From: an uncultured Bryobacteraceae bacterium
GTDB lineage: Bacteria; Acidobacteriota; Terriglobia; Bryobacterales; Bryobacteraceae
Length of the DNA stretch: 64,000 nt
Direction of reading: 5' to 3'
Assembly (NCBI GenBank): GCA_938003835.1
Contig: CALKXJ010000007.1
Span: 1 to 64,000 of the forward strand
The position numbers were made by a program, and so were the translations under genes. The notes under the pieces are model-generated. The model made no database searches. It was not told the DNA's origin and worked only from the letters and a program-made list of their open reading frames with translations. Shown in pieces: positions 41,916-51,555 of this stretch (position 1 is its first letter; each line of letters opens with the position of its first letter).

Positions 41916-44768
41916 ATGTCCAAGCGCTGGTCACGGTTTGGCCCATTCGGTATTGCGGCCGCAGCAGCGATCGCCTTCGCGCTGCTGGCGCCGTCCAAGG
42001 CGGTTCTCACCCAGTCCTCCCCCACGTTGTCCCCAGACGATGAGTCGCTGGTCTCCTTTCGCCTCCGCTTCGGCCTGACTGACACGGAGTCCCGGCGCTG
42101 GGACGGCAATCTCACGGTCTCCGGAGGCGAGATGGTCAACTTGCGGCTGTGGCGGCCTCGCCCGGGAGACCGTATCGAGGGTTCGAACCGCTGGCAGGCC
42201 GTCAGCCGCCAGGGAATCAATTTTCAGAAGCGCGCCTGGGAAGCGGAGGAGCCCGCCGGTCCGCAGCCGTACATTCTCCCCACGGGGATCATCGCCGACG
42301 TCAGAGGCTCCAGTGGAACTCGCGTCCAGGTGCGCACGGCGCAGGGCAGCTTCGAAGTCCGGCCCTTCGAGCTGGCGCCGGGCTCCCCGAGAAGCTACCT
42401 CAGCGGCGCCGTCGTCGCCGACCGGGTTCCGACCGCTCAGATGGTGTCGACTCGCGACCGGCAGAACGATTTCGCCACCCTGGTCACGGGGCCGGGCGGG
42501 GAGATCTGGGTCGGCTGGCTCGCTTACGCCGGCTGGAAGAATCAGGTAATGGCACGGCGCTGGAATGGTGCGGCGTGGGAGGAGGCCGTCACGGTCTCCG
42601 ACACGCACGACGACATCTTCCTGGTCAAGGCCGCCCGCGACGCCAAAGGCCGTGTCTGGTTCGTCTGGTCAGCGCAGGTGGACGGCAACTGGGACCTCTA
42701 CGCCCGCTGCCGCGAAGGCTCCTCGTGGTCGCCCATCGAGCGCCTGACCACGGCGCCGCAGCCGGACCTCTTCCCTGCCCTCGCCCTCGATGCGCGCGGC
42801 AACCTCTGGGTGGTCTGGCAAGGCTTTCGTAACGGGGCTTCGGATATCTTCGCGCGCTATCACGACGGCGCTGCCTGGTCAGCCGAGCAGAAGGTCTCCG
42901 ACTCACCGGCCAACGACTGGGAACCGGCCATCGCCGCCGATGCGCAGGGCACCGTCTGGGTGGCCTGGGACACTTACGAGAAAGGCAACTATGACGTCGT
43001 GGTGCGCCGGCGCCAGGGCGATCAGTGGTCCGAGATCATCCCCCTGGCCGCCACGCCCAGGTTCGAGGCCCATGTGAGCCTCGCCTGCGATGGCCGAAAC
43101 CGCCTCTGGGCTGTCTGGAATGAGAGCGGCACGCAGTGGGGCAAGGACACCGGCTTCTTGTTGAACCGGCAGGGGACGCGGCTGTATCAGGGCCGCTGGA
43201 TGGCGGTGGCCGTCTTTGACGGGGCCTGGCAGGAGCCCGCCGCCCGGCTCGAATCCTCTCTCCCGCCGGAGCTCCGCGGCAACAACGATATGCCGCTCGT
43301 CACTGCCGACGGGAAAGGACGCATCTGGCTGCTCTTTCGCCACCGCTTCCCCCGGATCCTGGACACGCCGAGCGATGCGCCGATGCACCGTGCCGCCTGG
43401 GAGATCTTCGCTACGACGCTCGACGGCGACCGGTGGCTCGAGCCGATCCCCATCCCCTTCAGCCAGGGCCGCACCGACATGCGAGCCGGCTTCGCCTCCG
43501 ACGGCGCCGGCCGTCTCTATGCCGCCTGGCCGATGGACAACCGCGATTACGCCGAGTTCCTCTTCACGCAGGCCGACGTCTACCTGGCGCGAATCCCCGC
43601 ACCGGCCTCCGCACCTCGCGAACCCAGGCTCCAGCCGCGAAAGCCCGCGGAGATCCCGACCTTCCCCCTGCATCCCAACGAGCCCGAGGAGCTCGCCCGC
43701 ATCCGAAACTACGAGATCCGCTCCGGTGGCGCCACCTACCGGATCTATCGCGGCGACACGCATCGCCATACGGAATTTTCTATGGACGGCAACAATGACG
43801 GCAGCCTGATCGACACCTATCGCTACGCATTGGATGCGGCCGCTCTGGACTTTCTCATGGTCAGTGACCACAACAACTTCGCCGGGCCGGATATCGAGTA
43901 CATCAACTGGCTGCTCCAGCAGATGGCCGATGTGCTGCTAATTCCCAACCGGTTCGTGCCTTTGTTCGGCTACGAACGCAGCGTTCCCTACCCCAACGGC
44001 CACCGCAACGTCATCTTCGCTCGCCGCGGTAATCCGACGCTGCCGATTCCTCCGGAGGAGACCAAGGGCGTTAGCGGCGCGCAGGCCCTCTACGAATACC
44101 TGCGCAACTACGACGGCATCGCCATTTCGCATACTTCGGCAACTGGCATGGGCACCGACTGGCGAGACAACGATCCCGAGCGCGAGCCGCTCGTCGAGAT
44201 CTTCCAGGGCGACCGCGTCTCGGCCGAATACGAGGGAGCCCCGAAGGCCGCTTGGGGCGGCAAGCTCACCGGGGCGCCCGGAGGCTACCGCCCCGCCGGA
44301 TATGTCTGGAACGCGTGGGCCAAGGGCTACAAGCTCGGCGTACAGGCCTCTTCTGACCATCTGTCAACTCACATCTCCTACGCCTGCACCATCGCCCGCC
44401 AGTTCACGCGCGAGGGGCTGCTCGAGGCGATGAAGATGCGGCACTCCTACGGCGCCACCGACAACATCGTGCTCGACTACCGGCTCCGCACCCACGACGG
44501 CGCCGAGTACTTGCAGGGCGACATTCTCCGCACCGGCCCGGGTTTCACCCTCTGGATCAAGGTGATCGGCACCGCCCCCATCCGCCAGCTCGACATCATC
44601 AAGAACAACACCTTCATTCACACCGCCCACCCGCTGCGCCAGGAGGTCGAGCTGACCTTCGCCGACGCACGAGCCGAGGACCAGATCGACAACTACTACT
44701 ACGTTCGCGTCATGCAGGTCGACGACCAGATGGCCTGGAGCTCGCCGATCTGGGTGACGGTGAAATAG
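41916..44768 (+). CDS. Exported beta-propeller (sialidase-like) plus PHP-domain fusion protein
   Basis: 950 aa. Signal/anchor segment 'FGIAAAAAIAFALLAPSKAV' (about 8-27). Residues about 180-570 contain repeated blades with Trp-rich strands ('GEIWVGWLAYAGWKN', 'GRVWFVWSAQVDGNWDLYA', 'GNLWVVWQGFRNGASDIFA', 'GTVWVAWDTYEKGNYDVVV', 'NRLWAVWNESG'), a BNR-like propeller. Residues about 620-900 carry PHP metal motifs 'YRGDTHRHTEFSMDGN', 'LMVSDHNNFAG', 'ISHTSATGMGTDW' and 'VQASSDHLSTH', as in DUF3604-like proteins. The substrate is unknown. Own promoter; it lies between the Oar-like receptor and nrfHA. Confidence 0.82.
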   Translation: MSKRWSRFGPFGIAAAAAIAFALLAPSKAVLTQSSPTLSPDDESLVSFRLRFGLTDTESRRWDGNLTVSGGEMVNLRLWRPRPGDRIEGSNRWQAVSRQGINFQKRAWEAEEPAGPQPYILPTGIIADVRGSSGTRVQVRTAQGSFEVRPFELAPGSPRSYLSGAVVADRVPTAQMVSTRDRQNDFATLVTGPGGEIWVGWLAYAGWKNQVMARRWNGAAWEEAVTVSDTHDDIFLVKAARDAKGRVWFVWSAQVDGNWDLYARCREGSSWSPIERLTTAPQPDLFPALALDARGNLWVVWQGFRNGASDIFARYHDGAAWSAEQKVSDSPANDWEPAIAADAQGTVWVAWDTYEKGNYDVVVRRRQGDQWSEIIPLAATPRFEAHVSLACDGRNRLWAVWNESGTQWGKDTGFLLNRQGTRLYQGRWMAVAVFDGAWQEPAARLESSLPPELRGNNDMPLVTADGKGRIWLLFRHRFPRILDTPSDAPMHRAAWEIFATTLDGDRWLEPIPIPFSQGRTDMRAGFASDGAGRLYAAWPMDNRDYAEFLFTQADVYLARIPAPASAPREPRLQPRKPAEIPTFPLHPNEPEELARIRNYEIRSGGATYRIYRGDTHRHTEFSMDGNNDGSLIDTYRYALDAAALDFLMVSDHNNFAGPDIEYINWLLQQMADVLLIPNRFVPLFGYERSVPYPNGHRNVIFARRGNPTLPIPPEETKGVSGAQALYEYLRNYDGIAISHTSATGMGTDWRDNDPEREPLVEIFQGDRVSAEYEGAPKAAWGGKLTGAPGGYRPAGYVWNAWAKGYKLGVQASSDHLSTHISYACTIARQFTREGLLEAMKMRHSYGATDNIVLDYRLRTHDGAEYLQGDILRTGPGFTLWIKVIGTAPIRQLDIIKNNTFIHTAHPLRQEVELTFADARAEDQIDNYYYVRVMQVDDQMAWSSPIWVTVK

Positions 44769-44780
44769 CCCTCCCGGCGT

Positions 44781-44810
44781 TTGCCCGAGCAACGGCGGGC
44801 GGGATACAAT
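44781..44810 (+). promoter_or_regulatory. Promoter of nrfHA
   Basis: TTGCCC (44781-44786), 18-bp spacer, TACAAT (44805-44810), only 10 nt before the nrfH ATG. Transcription would begin within about 4 nt of the start codon; no Shine-Dalgarno is present. Confidence 0.6.
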
Positions 44811-44820
44811 AGTTTCTACC

Positions 44821-45276
44821 ATGCAGGCAGAAGGCGCTCTGGCGGCGCTCCTCGGGGTTCCTCTGGGGGTGCTGGTTGGATTGGGCCTTTACACGTTCGG
44901 TTACGCTCGGGGCTACTCCTACCTGTTGGACGATCCTGAGGCCTGTGCGAACTGCCACGTCATGAGGGAGCAACTCGCCACCTGGATGCGGTCGAGCCAC
45001 CGCCGGGCCGCCGTGTGCAACGACTGTCATACACCCCACTCCCTCCTGCCCAAATACTTCACGAAGGCCGTCAACGGCTTCAACCACTCGGCTGCCTTCA
45101 CCACCGGGCGCTTTCCGGACCAGATCCGGATCAAAGCCCGGAACCGCCGCCTCGCCGAGGAGGCGTGCCTGCGGTGCCACCAGGAGATCACCGCCGCCAT
45201 CCGCACCCCGCATCGGCCCGGCGATGAGAGCTTTTCCTGCGTCGCCTGTCACGCCCAGGTCGGACATGCAGACTGA
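44821..45276 (+). CDS. nrfH: Cytochrome c nitrite reductase small subunit NrfH
   Basis: 151 aa NapC/NirT-family quinol dehydrogenase that passes electrons from menaquinol to NrfA. An N-terminal membrane anchor (about 8-28) is followed by four heme c sites: CANCH (42-46), CNDCH (66-70), CLRCH (116-120) and CVACH (140-144). The first is followed by Val-Met, with Met48 in the place of the axial Met of heme 1 in known NrfH. Four hemes and length match NrfH. NrfA follows after 24 bp. Confidence 0.95.
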   Translation: MQAEGALAALLGVPLGVLVGLGLYTFGYARGYSYLLDDPEACANCHVMREQLATWMRSSHRRAAVCNDCHTPHSLLPKYFTKAVNGFNHSAAFTTGRFPDQIRIKARNRRLAEEACLRCHQEITAAIRTPHRPGDESFSCVACHAQVGHAD

Positions 45277-45300
45277 ATTCTCTCCGGGGAAAGACATTCC

Positions 45301-46686
45301 ATGAAACTGGATCGCCGCATCGTCTGGACGATCGTGGCCTCCGCCGTGCTGACCATGGCCGTGGCGGCCCTGCTCGTCAGCATCATTGAGCGCAAGCAGG
45401 AGGCTCGCCACACCTTCTTCCGCGTGGCCGAAATCGACGAGGACACCGAAGACCCCGCCATCTGGGGACGCAATTTTCCGCTTCAGTACGACTCCTGGAA
45501 GCGGACCGTCGACATGGTTCGCACCCGCTACGGAGGCTCCGAGGCCCTCCCGCGCAATCCCACCGCAGCCGATCCGCGCGAGCGCGTCTCGCAGGAGAAG
45601 ATCGAAGAGGACCCGCGCCTGAAGCGCATGTGGGCCGGCTATCCCTTCTCGGTCGACTTCCGCGAGGAACGCGGTCACGCTTACATGCTGATCGACCAGC
45701 GTTACACCCGCCGGGTGCTCGAGTTCAACCAGCCGGGCGCATGCCTCAACTGCCACGCCTCCACCGCCGTCATCTATCGGAAGCTCGGCGGAGGCGACAT
45801 CTTCAAGGGTTTCGAGGCGCTCAATCGCATGCCCTACGCCGAGGCCACCAAATACGCCACTCACCCCGTCGCCTGCGTGGATTGCCACGAGCCCCAGACC
45901 ATGCGCCTGCGCATCACCCGCCCCGCCTTCCTCGAGGGAATCCGCGCGCTCAAGGCTTCCCAGGGCGTGCCCGACTACGATCCCAATCGGATGGCGTCGG
46001 CGCAGGAGATGCGCACGTTTGTCTGCGCCCAATGCCACGTGGAGTACTACTTCAAGGGCGAGGAAAAACGCCTGGTCTATCCCTGGTCCAAAGGACTACG
46101 CGCCGAAGAGATGCTCGCCTACTACGAAGAAGCGGCTCACCGGGACTGGGTTCACGCCGAAACCGGAGCTCCGGTGCTCAAGGCGCAGCATCCGGAATTT
46201 GAAATGTTCAGCCAGGGCATCCATGCCCGCTCGGGCGTTGCCTGCGCCGACTGTCACATGCCGTACAAGCGCGAAGGCGGCATGAAGGTAAGCGATCACC
46301 AAGTCCGCAGCCCGCTGCTCAACATCAACCGGGCCTGCCAGGGCTGTCACCGCTTCTCCGAACAGGAGCTTAAAGACCGTGTCGAGGAGATCCAGGACCG
46401 TTTCATCGGCGCCCGGAATATCGCCCTTGACGCGCTCATGGACCTGATCGCCGAGATCGCCCGCTTCCGCGCTGCTGGAGCCTCCGATGCCCAGCTTGCG
46501 CCCGCCTGGCAGGCCCAGCGCCACGCCCAGTTCTTCATCGACCTGGTGGAGGCGGAAAACTCCGCCGGTTTCCACGCACCCGGCGAGATGCTCCGCGTGC
46601 TGACCCAGGCGCTCGACATCATCCGCCGCGGCCAGGTCTCGCTCCGTGAGCTTCAGCCACTGCGTCCTACCGCCGCTAGCCGGTGA
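45301..46686 (+). CDS. nrfA: Cytochrome c nitrite reductase NrfA (ammonia-forming), CXXCH-type
   Basis: 461 aa periplasmic pentaheme enzyme that reduces nitrite to ammonium (DNRA). N-terminal signal or anchor about 8-28. Heme sites: CLNCH (148-152), CVDCH (192-196), CAQCH (242-246), CADCH (315-319), CQGCH (346-350). In most NrfA the first, catalytic heme is CXXCK; here it is CXXCH, as in a minority of NrfA clades. The active-site pattern 'CHVEYYF' (Tyr) and 'AQHPEFE' (His) is retained, which supports true nitrite reductase rather than octaheme or other cytochromes. Expressed with nrfH. Confidence 0.94.
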   Translation: MKLDRRIVWTIVASAVLTMAVAALLVSIIERKQEARHTFFRVAEIDEDTEDPAIWGRNFPLQYDSWKRTVDMVRTRYGGSEALPRNPTAADPRERVSQEKIEEDPRLKRMWAGYPFSVDFREERGHAYMLIDQRYTRRVLEFNQPGACLNCHASTAVIYRKLGGGDIFKGFEALNRMPYAEATKYATHPVACVDCHEPQTMRLRITRPAFLEGIRALKASQGVPDYDPNRMASAQEMRTFVCAQCHVEYYFKGEEKRLVYPWSKGLRAEEMLAYYEEAAHRDWVHAETGAPVLKAQHPEFEMFSQGIHARSGVACADCHMPYKREGGMKVSDHQVRSPLLNINRACQGCHRFSEQELKDRVEEIQDRFIGARNIALDALMDLIAEIARFRAAGASDAQLAPAWQAQRHAQFFIDLVEAENSAGFHAPGEMLRVLTQALDIIRRGQVSLRELQPLRPTAASR

Positions 46687-46750
46687 GGCATAAGGGCCGC
46701 ACGGCAGAAAGCGCGGCATCCACCGGCCGGATTCCGCCCCGCGGCAGCGG

Positions 46751-49700
46751 TTAGAAGGTCAGCCGGACTCCCAGCTCGACCTGCCGGCCCGTGATGGTGC
46801 CCATCGACATCGTCTGCGCGCCGAACGTCGCCGTGGGAGCACCTTGATACAGCGTCTTGCCGAAGTTGGCGCTCACCGGGCTCACGTCGGGATTGCCACG
46901 GTTCAGCCGGTTCGTCGCGTTGTAGGCGGTCATCTCGAGCTCGGCCTTGAGCCGCTCAGTGATGCGGAACGTTTTGCCGAGGCTGGCATCGATTACCCAG
47001 AAGCTCGGCCCCGTCAGTCCCGGATACTGCCACGGGTTGGTGCGGATCACATAGACGCCCGAGGGCACCGGCGTGATCTTCGTCGTGTCGAACCAGCGCT
47101 CCGGCTTCGGGTTTGGAATCGTCGGATCGCCCGTGGCGATGGCTTTCGGGAAGCGCAGGAAGGCGCCCGAGGTGTAGGTCAGCAACCCCGTGATCTGCCA
47201 GCCTCCGATCAACGCGTCGGCTGCGGCTGGCAAGTCGGCCCCGTAGGCGCGGCCCCGGCCGAAGGGCAGCTCCCAGGTCCCCGCCGCCGTGATGCGATGC
47301 CGCGGCTGGTTGCTATCTAGGTAACGTAGCATGTTGGTGTATTCGTCGAGTTCGCTCTGGAACAGCTGCGTTTTTTCGCGGATGTAGGCATACGCCGCCA
47401 GGAAGTTCCAGCCCTTCGTGAACGCCTTTTGAGCCTTGAACTCGAGCGAATGATAGCGTTCAGCGGCGCCGAGCGTGCCGACCTCGTACAAGCCTCCGTA
47501 GTGAGGATAGGGCCGCAACAGGCTCTCGAGCGGAATCGTGCGCTGGTTGCGCAAGGGCCCGGGGAAAAGCGTTGCGTTCAGGTACTGGTAGAAGGGATTC
47601 GGGACGCTCACGCGTACCGCCGCCTGCTCGCGCTCCAAAATCCGCGGATCGACCATGTTGATGTTCATCCGCGTATAGTGCTGATTTCCAATGTTGAAGA
47701 ACCAGGTGAACGACGTCACGATCTCGCCGGGGATCTGGCGCTGAAGGTTGAAGCTCAACCGGTCGTTGCGCGCCTTCTTGAGCGGCTCGCGCGGGAACCA
47801 CAACAGCGGCTCGCCGCCACGGCCCAGATTCGGGCCGTAGCCCTTGCCCAGCACCGGCAGCAGCGGGTTCACATCCGCCGGGAACGGATCGGAGATTCGC
47901 TGCTGCGGCACGCCGTCGCGCAATGGGGCCGTGTTTTGGTATCGCCGCATGCCGAAGAACGGGGGCTCGAGGAAGCTCACCGTCTCGAAGCCGGTCACCG
48001 GCGCCTGACTCAGCACCTGCTGGTACGGAACCAGGAATCGCCCGTAGCCGATGCGAAGCGCGGTCCGGTCATCGATGCGGACGGCGACGCCCGCGCGCGG
48101 AACTAGAGCTAGCCGCTGCGGATCCCACATACCCCGCTTGTCCTTGCTGGTCCAGAGCCATTGGCCGTTCCACTTGTAAAAGCCGCTACCGACGAGCGCC
48201 ACCGCCTGGGGCGGCATCTGCGGCGGGTTGGCCTGCATCTCGGGGATCGGCGCACTCAGATCGAGCCCGCGCGAGAAGTTATAGTTCGGGTCGTACCAGG
48301 CGGTCTCGGTTTCGTTGCGGACACCGAAGCTCAGCGTGATTCGTCGGGTCAGCTTCCAGTCGTCCTGGAAAAACATCCCCCAGAACTGGATGTGTGGGTC
48401 CGGAGCCGGCCCGCCAATCACCTGCGAGGTGTCGTCCAGCGCGCCGAGCAGGAAGGTGGCAAAGCCGTCACCGTTGCGCCGCACGTCAGGGCTGAGAAAA
48501 GTTTCAGCTGTCAGCCCGGTCGGGAAGAAGAAGCGCTCGGTGTTGCCGACGAAGGTCACGCCGTAGCTGCGCCGATATTCGAGCCCTGCTTTCAGATAGT
48601 GAGAGCCGCGCTGCTGCGACAGCCGGCCGTAAAGTTTCATCGCCTTCGGTCGCTGATCCCAATAAAAGCCCGGGCCGCCGAACACGCCGCGGCCGCCTAT
48701 ATTGAGATACGGGAAGTAAACCGGAACGCCCTTAGAGGCATCGTGATTCACCTTGTACCAGGGATTGTTTGGCCACAGCGACGCCCAGCCCTGGCTGCCG
48801 AAGACCGGCGAAACCCGCGCGTCCACAATGTTGTCCCAGCTTCCCCGGATGTTGAGCACGGTTTGCGGATTGATCGTCCAGACGGCGTCGCCCGAGATCT
48901 GGTTGGCCTGGCGCAGGCTGCCGGTCGGGACAAACAGCATGGAATTGTTCGGCGTCGGGTTGGTTTGCGTGTTGTCGGTGTGGTACCGGCTGATGCGACC
49001 GTAGACTTTCCAATTGTCGTTGATGCTGTAGTCGACACGGTCGGAGAAGTTGTAGTAATCCCAACTGTTGATCAAACCGATCTTGAAGTTGTTCACGCCG
49101 GTGATGTTATCGCCCGGGTTGTTCGGGTCCCAGAAATGCTTCAGCAGCCCGGCGGCAAAGGAATCGAAGCGGGCACGCGGGATCACGTTGCCGGGAAACG
49201 GCGTCCGCACGAAGCGCCCGCTCGCCGCATCGAGCCGCGTGGTCCAGGGATCGTAGAGAGTTCTCAGGCCGCCCTCAATGTTAAAGGACTTGGAAAAATC
49301 GCCCTCGCGCTCGAGCGGCGTCGGGACCGTCGTCACCAGGCTGCCCGGCGAGCGCACCTTCCAGTACTCGAGCGAAAAGAAGTTGAACAACCTGTTCTTC
49401 AGAATCGGATTGCCGAGCGTTCCGCCCATCATGTGCTGGCGCGTGGCGATCCGCGTGTTCCGCGTCCGGTCAGCGATCGCGTTCAGCCAGGGATAACGGC
49501 CGAGATAGAACGTCGTGCCGTGCCATTCATTCGTGCCCGCTTTGAGCGTAAGGCTGATCAGGCCGCCGGCGCTATGGCCCGTCTCCGCGTCGACCGGATT
49601 TTGCGAAACGACCACCTCCTGAACGGCATCGATGTTCGGCGGGTAGCTGTTCTTGTGACCGATGCCGATAGGGCTGCCGTCGACCTGAAGATCGTTTTTA

Positions 49701-50275
49701 AGGTTGGTGCCGCCGCCGAGGTCGACGCTGTTGGCCGCCCAGGAATGAAACGGCATCATTTCGCCGCGCGTGTTGATCGCCGAAGGCGCCAGCAGGGTTA
49801 GCTTGAACGGGTTGCGATCGATACGCGGCACCTCGGCGGCCAGCCGCGCGTCGATGGTGAAGTCCTTGGCAGCCGAGTTGAACTGCACCGCCACAGGTGA
49901 TTCCGTAACGGTGATGCTCTCCTGAACCATGCCCGGCTGCAAGGTGACGTTGACGGTGACATCGCCGCGCATCTGGACGACGATGTTCTCCTGCACAAAC
50001 CGGTTGAAACCGGCGTGCTCGACGGTCAGCGTGTAAGTGCCGGGGTCGACGAAATCGAACAGATACAGGCCGGTCTCGCTCGTCTGGCGGACCGTGCGGA
50101 CGCCGGTGTGAACGTTGAGCAGCGTGACGGTGGCCCCGGCGACCACCGCCTGGGTCTGGTCGGTGACGAGGCCCAAGATACGGGCGCGATAGCTCTGGCC
50201 GGAAAGCGGCGCATGGACGAGAGTCAACGCACACAATAGAGCTATCGGCCAAACGGAAATTCCGCGAGTTTTCAT
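46751..50275 (-). CDS. Oar-like TonB-dependent outer-membrane receptor with carboxypeptidase regulatory domain
   Basis: 1,174 aa. Signal peptide 'MKTRGISVWPIALLCALTLV', regulatory Ig-like domain ('ARILGLVTDQTQAVVAGATV' ... 'PGTYTLTVEHAGF', about 30-110). Plug-like region with 'DLGGGTNLKNDLQVDGSPIG', 'DAVQEVVVSQNPVDAETGHS' and 'LISLTLKAGTNEWHGT', then the barrel, ending 'QVELGVRLTF' with the C-terminal Phe typical of outer-membrane proteins. The same family as the receptor at 38-42 kb, but with clearly different sequence. Substrate unknown. Converges with nrfA (64 bp apart). It has its own strong promoter at 50327-50355. Confidence 0.92.
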   Translation of the reverse strand: MKTRGISVWPIALLCALTLVHAPLSGQSYRARILGLVTDQTQAVVAGATVTLLNVHTGVRTVRQTSETGLYLFDFVDPGTYTLTVEHAGFNRFVQENIVVQMRGDVTVNVTLQPGMVQESITVTESPVAVQFNSAAKDFTIDARLAAEVPRIDRNPFKLTLLAPSAINTRGEMMPFHSWAANSVDLGGGTNLKNDLQVDGSPIGIGHKNSYPPNIDAVQEVVVSQNPVDAETGHSAGGLISLTLKAGTNEWHGTTFYLGRYPWLNAIADRTRNTRIATRQHMMGGTLGNPILKNRLFNFFSLEYWKVRSPGSLVTTVPTPLEREGDFSKSFNIEGGLRTLYDPWTTRLDAASGRFVRTPFPGNVIPRARFDSFAAGLLKHFWDPNNPGDNITGVNNFKIGLINSWDYYNFSDRVDYSINDNWKVYGRISRYHTDNTQTNPTPNNSMLFVPTGSLRQANQISGDAVWTINPQTVLNIRGSWDNIVDARVSPVFGSQGWASLWPNNPWYKVNHDASKGVPVYFPYLNIGGRGVFGGPGFYWDQRPKAMKLYGRLSQQRGSHYLKAGLEYRRSYGVTFVGNTERFFFPTGLTAETFLSPDVRRNGDGFATFLLGALDDTSQVIGGPAPDPHIQFWGMFFQDDWKLTRRITLSFGVRNETETAWYDPNYNFSRGLDLSAPIPEMQANPPQMPPQAVALVGSGFYKWNGQWLWTSKDKRGMWDPQRLALVPRAGVAVRIDDRTALRIGYGRFLVPYQQVLSQAPVTGFETVSFLEPPFFGMRRYQNTAPLRDGVPQQRISDPFPADVNPLLPVLGKGYGPNLGRGGEPLLWFPREPLKKARNDRLSFNLQRQIPGEIVTSFTWFFNIGNQHYTRMNINMVDPRILEREQAAVRVSVPNPFYQYLNATLFPGPLRNQRTIPLESLLRPYPHYGGLYEVGTLGAAERYHSLEFKAQKAFTKGWNFLAAYAYIREKTQLFQSELDEYTNMLRYLDSNQPRHRITAAGTWELPFGRGRAYGADLPAAADALIGGWQITGLLTYTSGAFLRFPKAIATGDPTIPNPKPERWFDTTKITPVPSGVYVIRTNPWQYPGLTGPSFWVIDASLGKTFRITERLKAELEMTAYNATNRLNRGNPDVSPVSANFGKTLYQGAPTATFGAQTMSMGTITGRQVELGVRLTF

Positions 50276-50326
50276 ACCCCTTCCTCCCCGTCGACGAATG
50301 AGGAAGACGCCTGTCCTCCCTCCAGA

Positions 50327-50355
50327 ATTCTATTGTGGTTTTCTCAAGAGGTCAA
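50327..50355 (-). promoter_or_regulatory. Promoter of the second Oar-like receptor
   Basis: On minus: TTGACC (50355-50350), 17-bp spacer, TAGAAT (50332-50327), about 50 nt before the ATG, whose ribosome site is GGGGAGGAAGGGG. It is the closest match to a consensus promoter in the window. Confidence 0.7.
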
Positions 50356-50719
50356 GGCCCGGTTCTAGATTTCTCGCCGACAGGCAACGGCTGAGCGGTC
50401 CGCGTTGACGCACGCCCACGCCTGCGGTCGCAACAGGCGCGAGCAGCCGGGAAGTGATTGTGGTTGGCTCGGCCCGGAGCGCTTTAGGCTCGTTGCAACG
50501 CTCCGTCGCGGGGAGCGCGCCTCGAGCGGAAGTGTGCGGCGTTCGTGAACCCCCAGGAGTCGCAAGAGCGGTGCCGCTAGGTCTGCCCCGTGGCGACCGG
50601 CCGCCCAGCCCCGCGCATTCGCCGCCGCTAGATTCCCTGGGACTTTTCCGTTATCCTCGAAATTTAGAACAAGCGGGCGTGGATCGCCCGAGACGGGACG
50701 CCACAGCGAGGGGCGAATC
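50356..50719. other. Intergenic region between receptor and ywiC-like gene
   Basis: About 360 bp between divergent genes. No convincing gene: a 150-codon minus frame crosses into the ywiC-like start and has no recognisable domain. TATCCT at about 50652-50657 may serve the plus-strand gene. Nothing else is identified. Confidence 0.4.
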
Positions 50720-51544
50720 GTGGAGGCGACATTCCGGAGAAATCTCACGCCGGAGCAGGTGAGGCCGCGCCTGCGCTCCATCGCGCTGCCGGTGGAGCAC
50801 GGCGGTTGGGGCTTCACGCTGGAGCCGGTCCTGCTCGGCCTGCTCGTCGCGCCGACCTTGACCGGAGTCGCTCTCGGCGCTTTCGCTCTGAGCGCGTTCC
50901 TGACGCGCCATCCGCTGAAGTTGTGGCTGGCGGACCGCCTCGCACGCCGTCAGTACCCCCGGACGAAATATGCCCGGCGCTTCGCGCTTCTTTATGCCGG
51001 TGCGGCGGTGGCGGCACTGGCGGTCGCCGCGCAATTCGCCCGGCAAGAGTTCTGGTCGCCGCTCATCGCCGCGCTGCCGCTTGTCCTCATCCAGCTCAGC
51101 CTCGAGCTCAGAGATCAGGCGCGAAACCTCGCGGCAGAGCTTGCCGGAGCCCTCGCCATGGGCGCTCTGGCGCCGGCCATCGCGCTGGCAGGCGGCGCGG
51201 ATCGGCAAACGGCATACGGTCTCTGGCTGGTCCTCGGCGCGCGGAGCATCGCCGCAATCTTCTACGCCCGCGTCCAGGTGCGACGGGCGCGGGCCAAAGG
51301 CGAACCGGTGCGCCTCGGTCCTGCCTGGCTGGCGATGGCGCTTTCGACCGCGATCCTGTTCGCTGCCGCCTGGGGTGGCCGGATTCCCTGGCTCGGAGCG
51401 ATCTCCGTCGCTCTGCTGCTGCCGCTGGCCGGCATCACCTTCCGTCGGCCCCCGGCGCCGGCAAAGGTGGTCGGCTGGACGCAGATTGCCTTTGGGTTGC
51501 TGGTGGCGGTTGCGACCGCCACGGGAGTTCGCGCAGGCTGGTAG
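50720..51544 (+). CDS. YwiC-like family membrane protein
   Basis: 274 aa, with eight or so hydrophobic segments. The conserved N-terminal motif 'ALPVEHGGWGFTLEPVLLGL' (about 22-41) identifies the YwiC-like family, followed by 'FLTRHPLKLWLADR'. The role of the family is not established; in Bacillus the gene lies by anaerobic nitrate/nitrite genes. The proximity to nrfHA here (4 kb) fits a link to respiratory nitrogen metabolism but is only suggestive. GTG start with GAGGGG upstream. Converges with the TlpA-like gene (11 bp). Confidence 0.85.
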   Translation: MEATFRRNLTPEQVRPRLRSIALPVEHGGWGFTLEPVLLGLLVAPTLTGVALGAFALSAFLTRHPLKLWLADRLARRQYPRTKYARRFALLYAGAAVAALAVAAQFARQEFWSPLIAALPLVLIQLSLELRDQARNLAAELAGALAMGALAPAIALAGGADRQTAYGLWLVLGARSIAAIFYARVQVRRARAKGEPVRLGPAWLAMALSTAILFAAAWGGRIPWLGAISVALLLPLAGITFRRPPAPAKVVGWTQIAFGLLVAVATATGVRAGW

Positions 51545-51555
51545 GAGCTCGATCG

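Noticed and set aside
50365-50817. 150-codon minus frame upstream of the second receptor
   Set aside because: Overlaps the ywiC-like start and the receptor promoter region; no recognisable domain.
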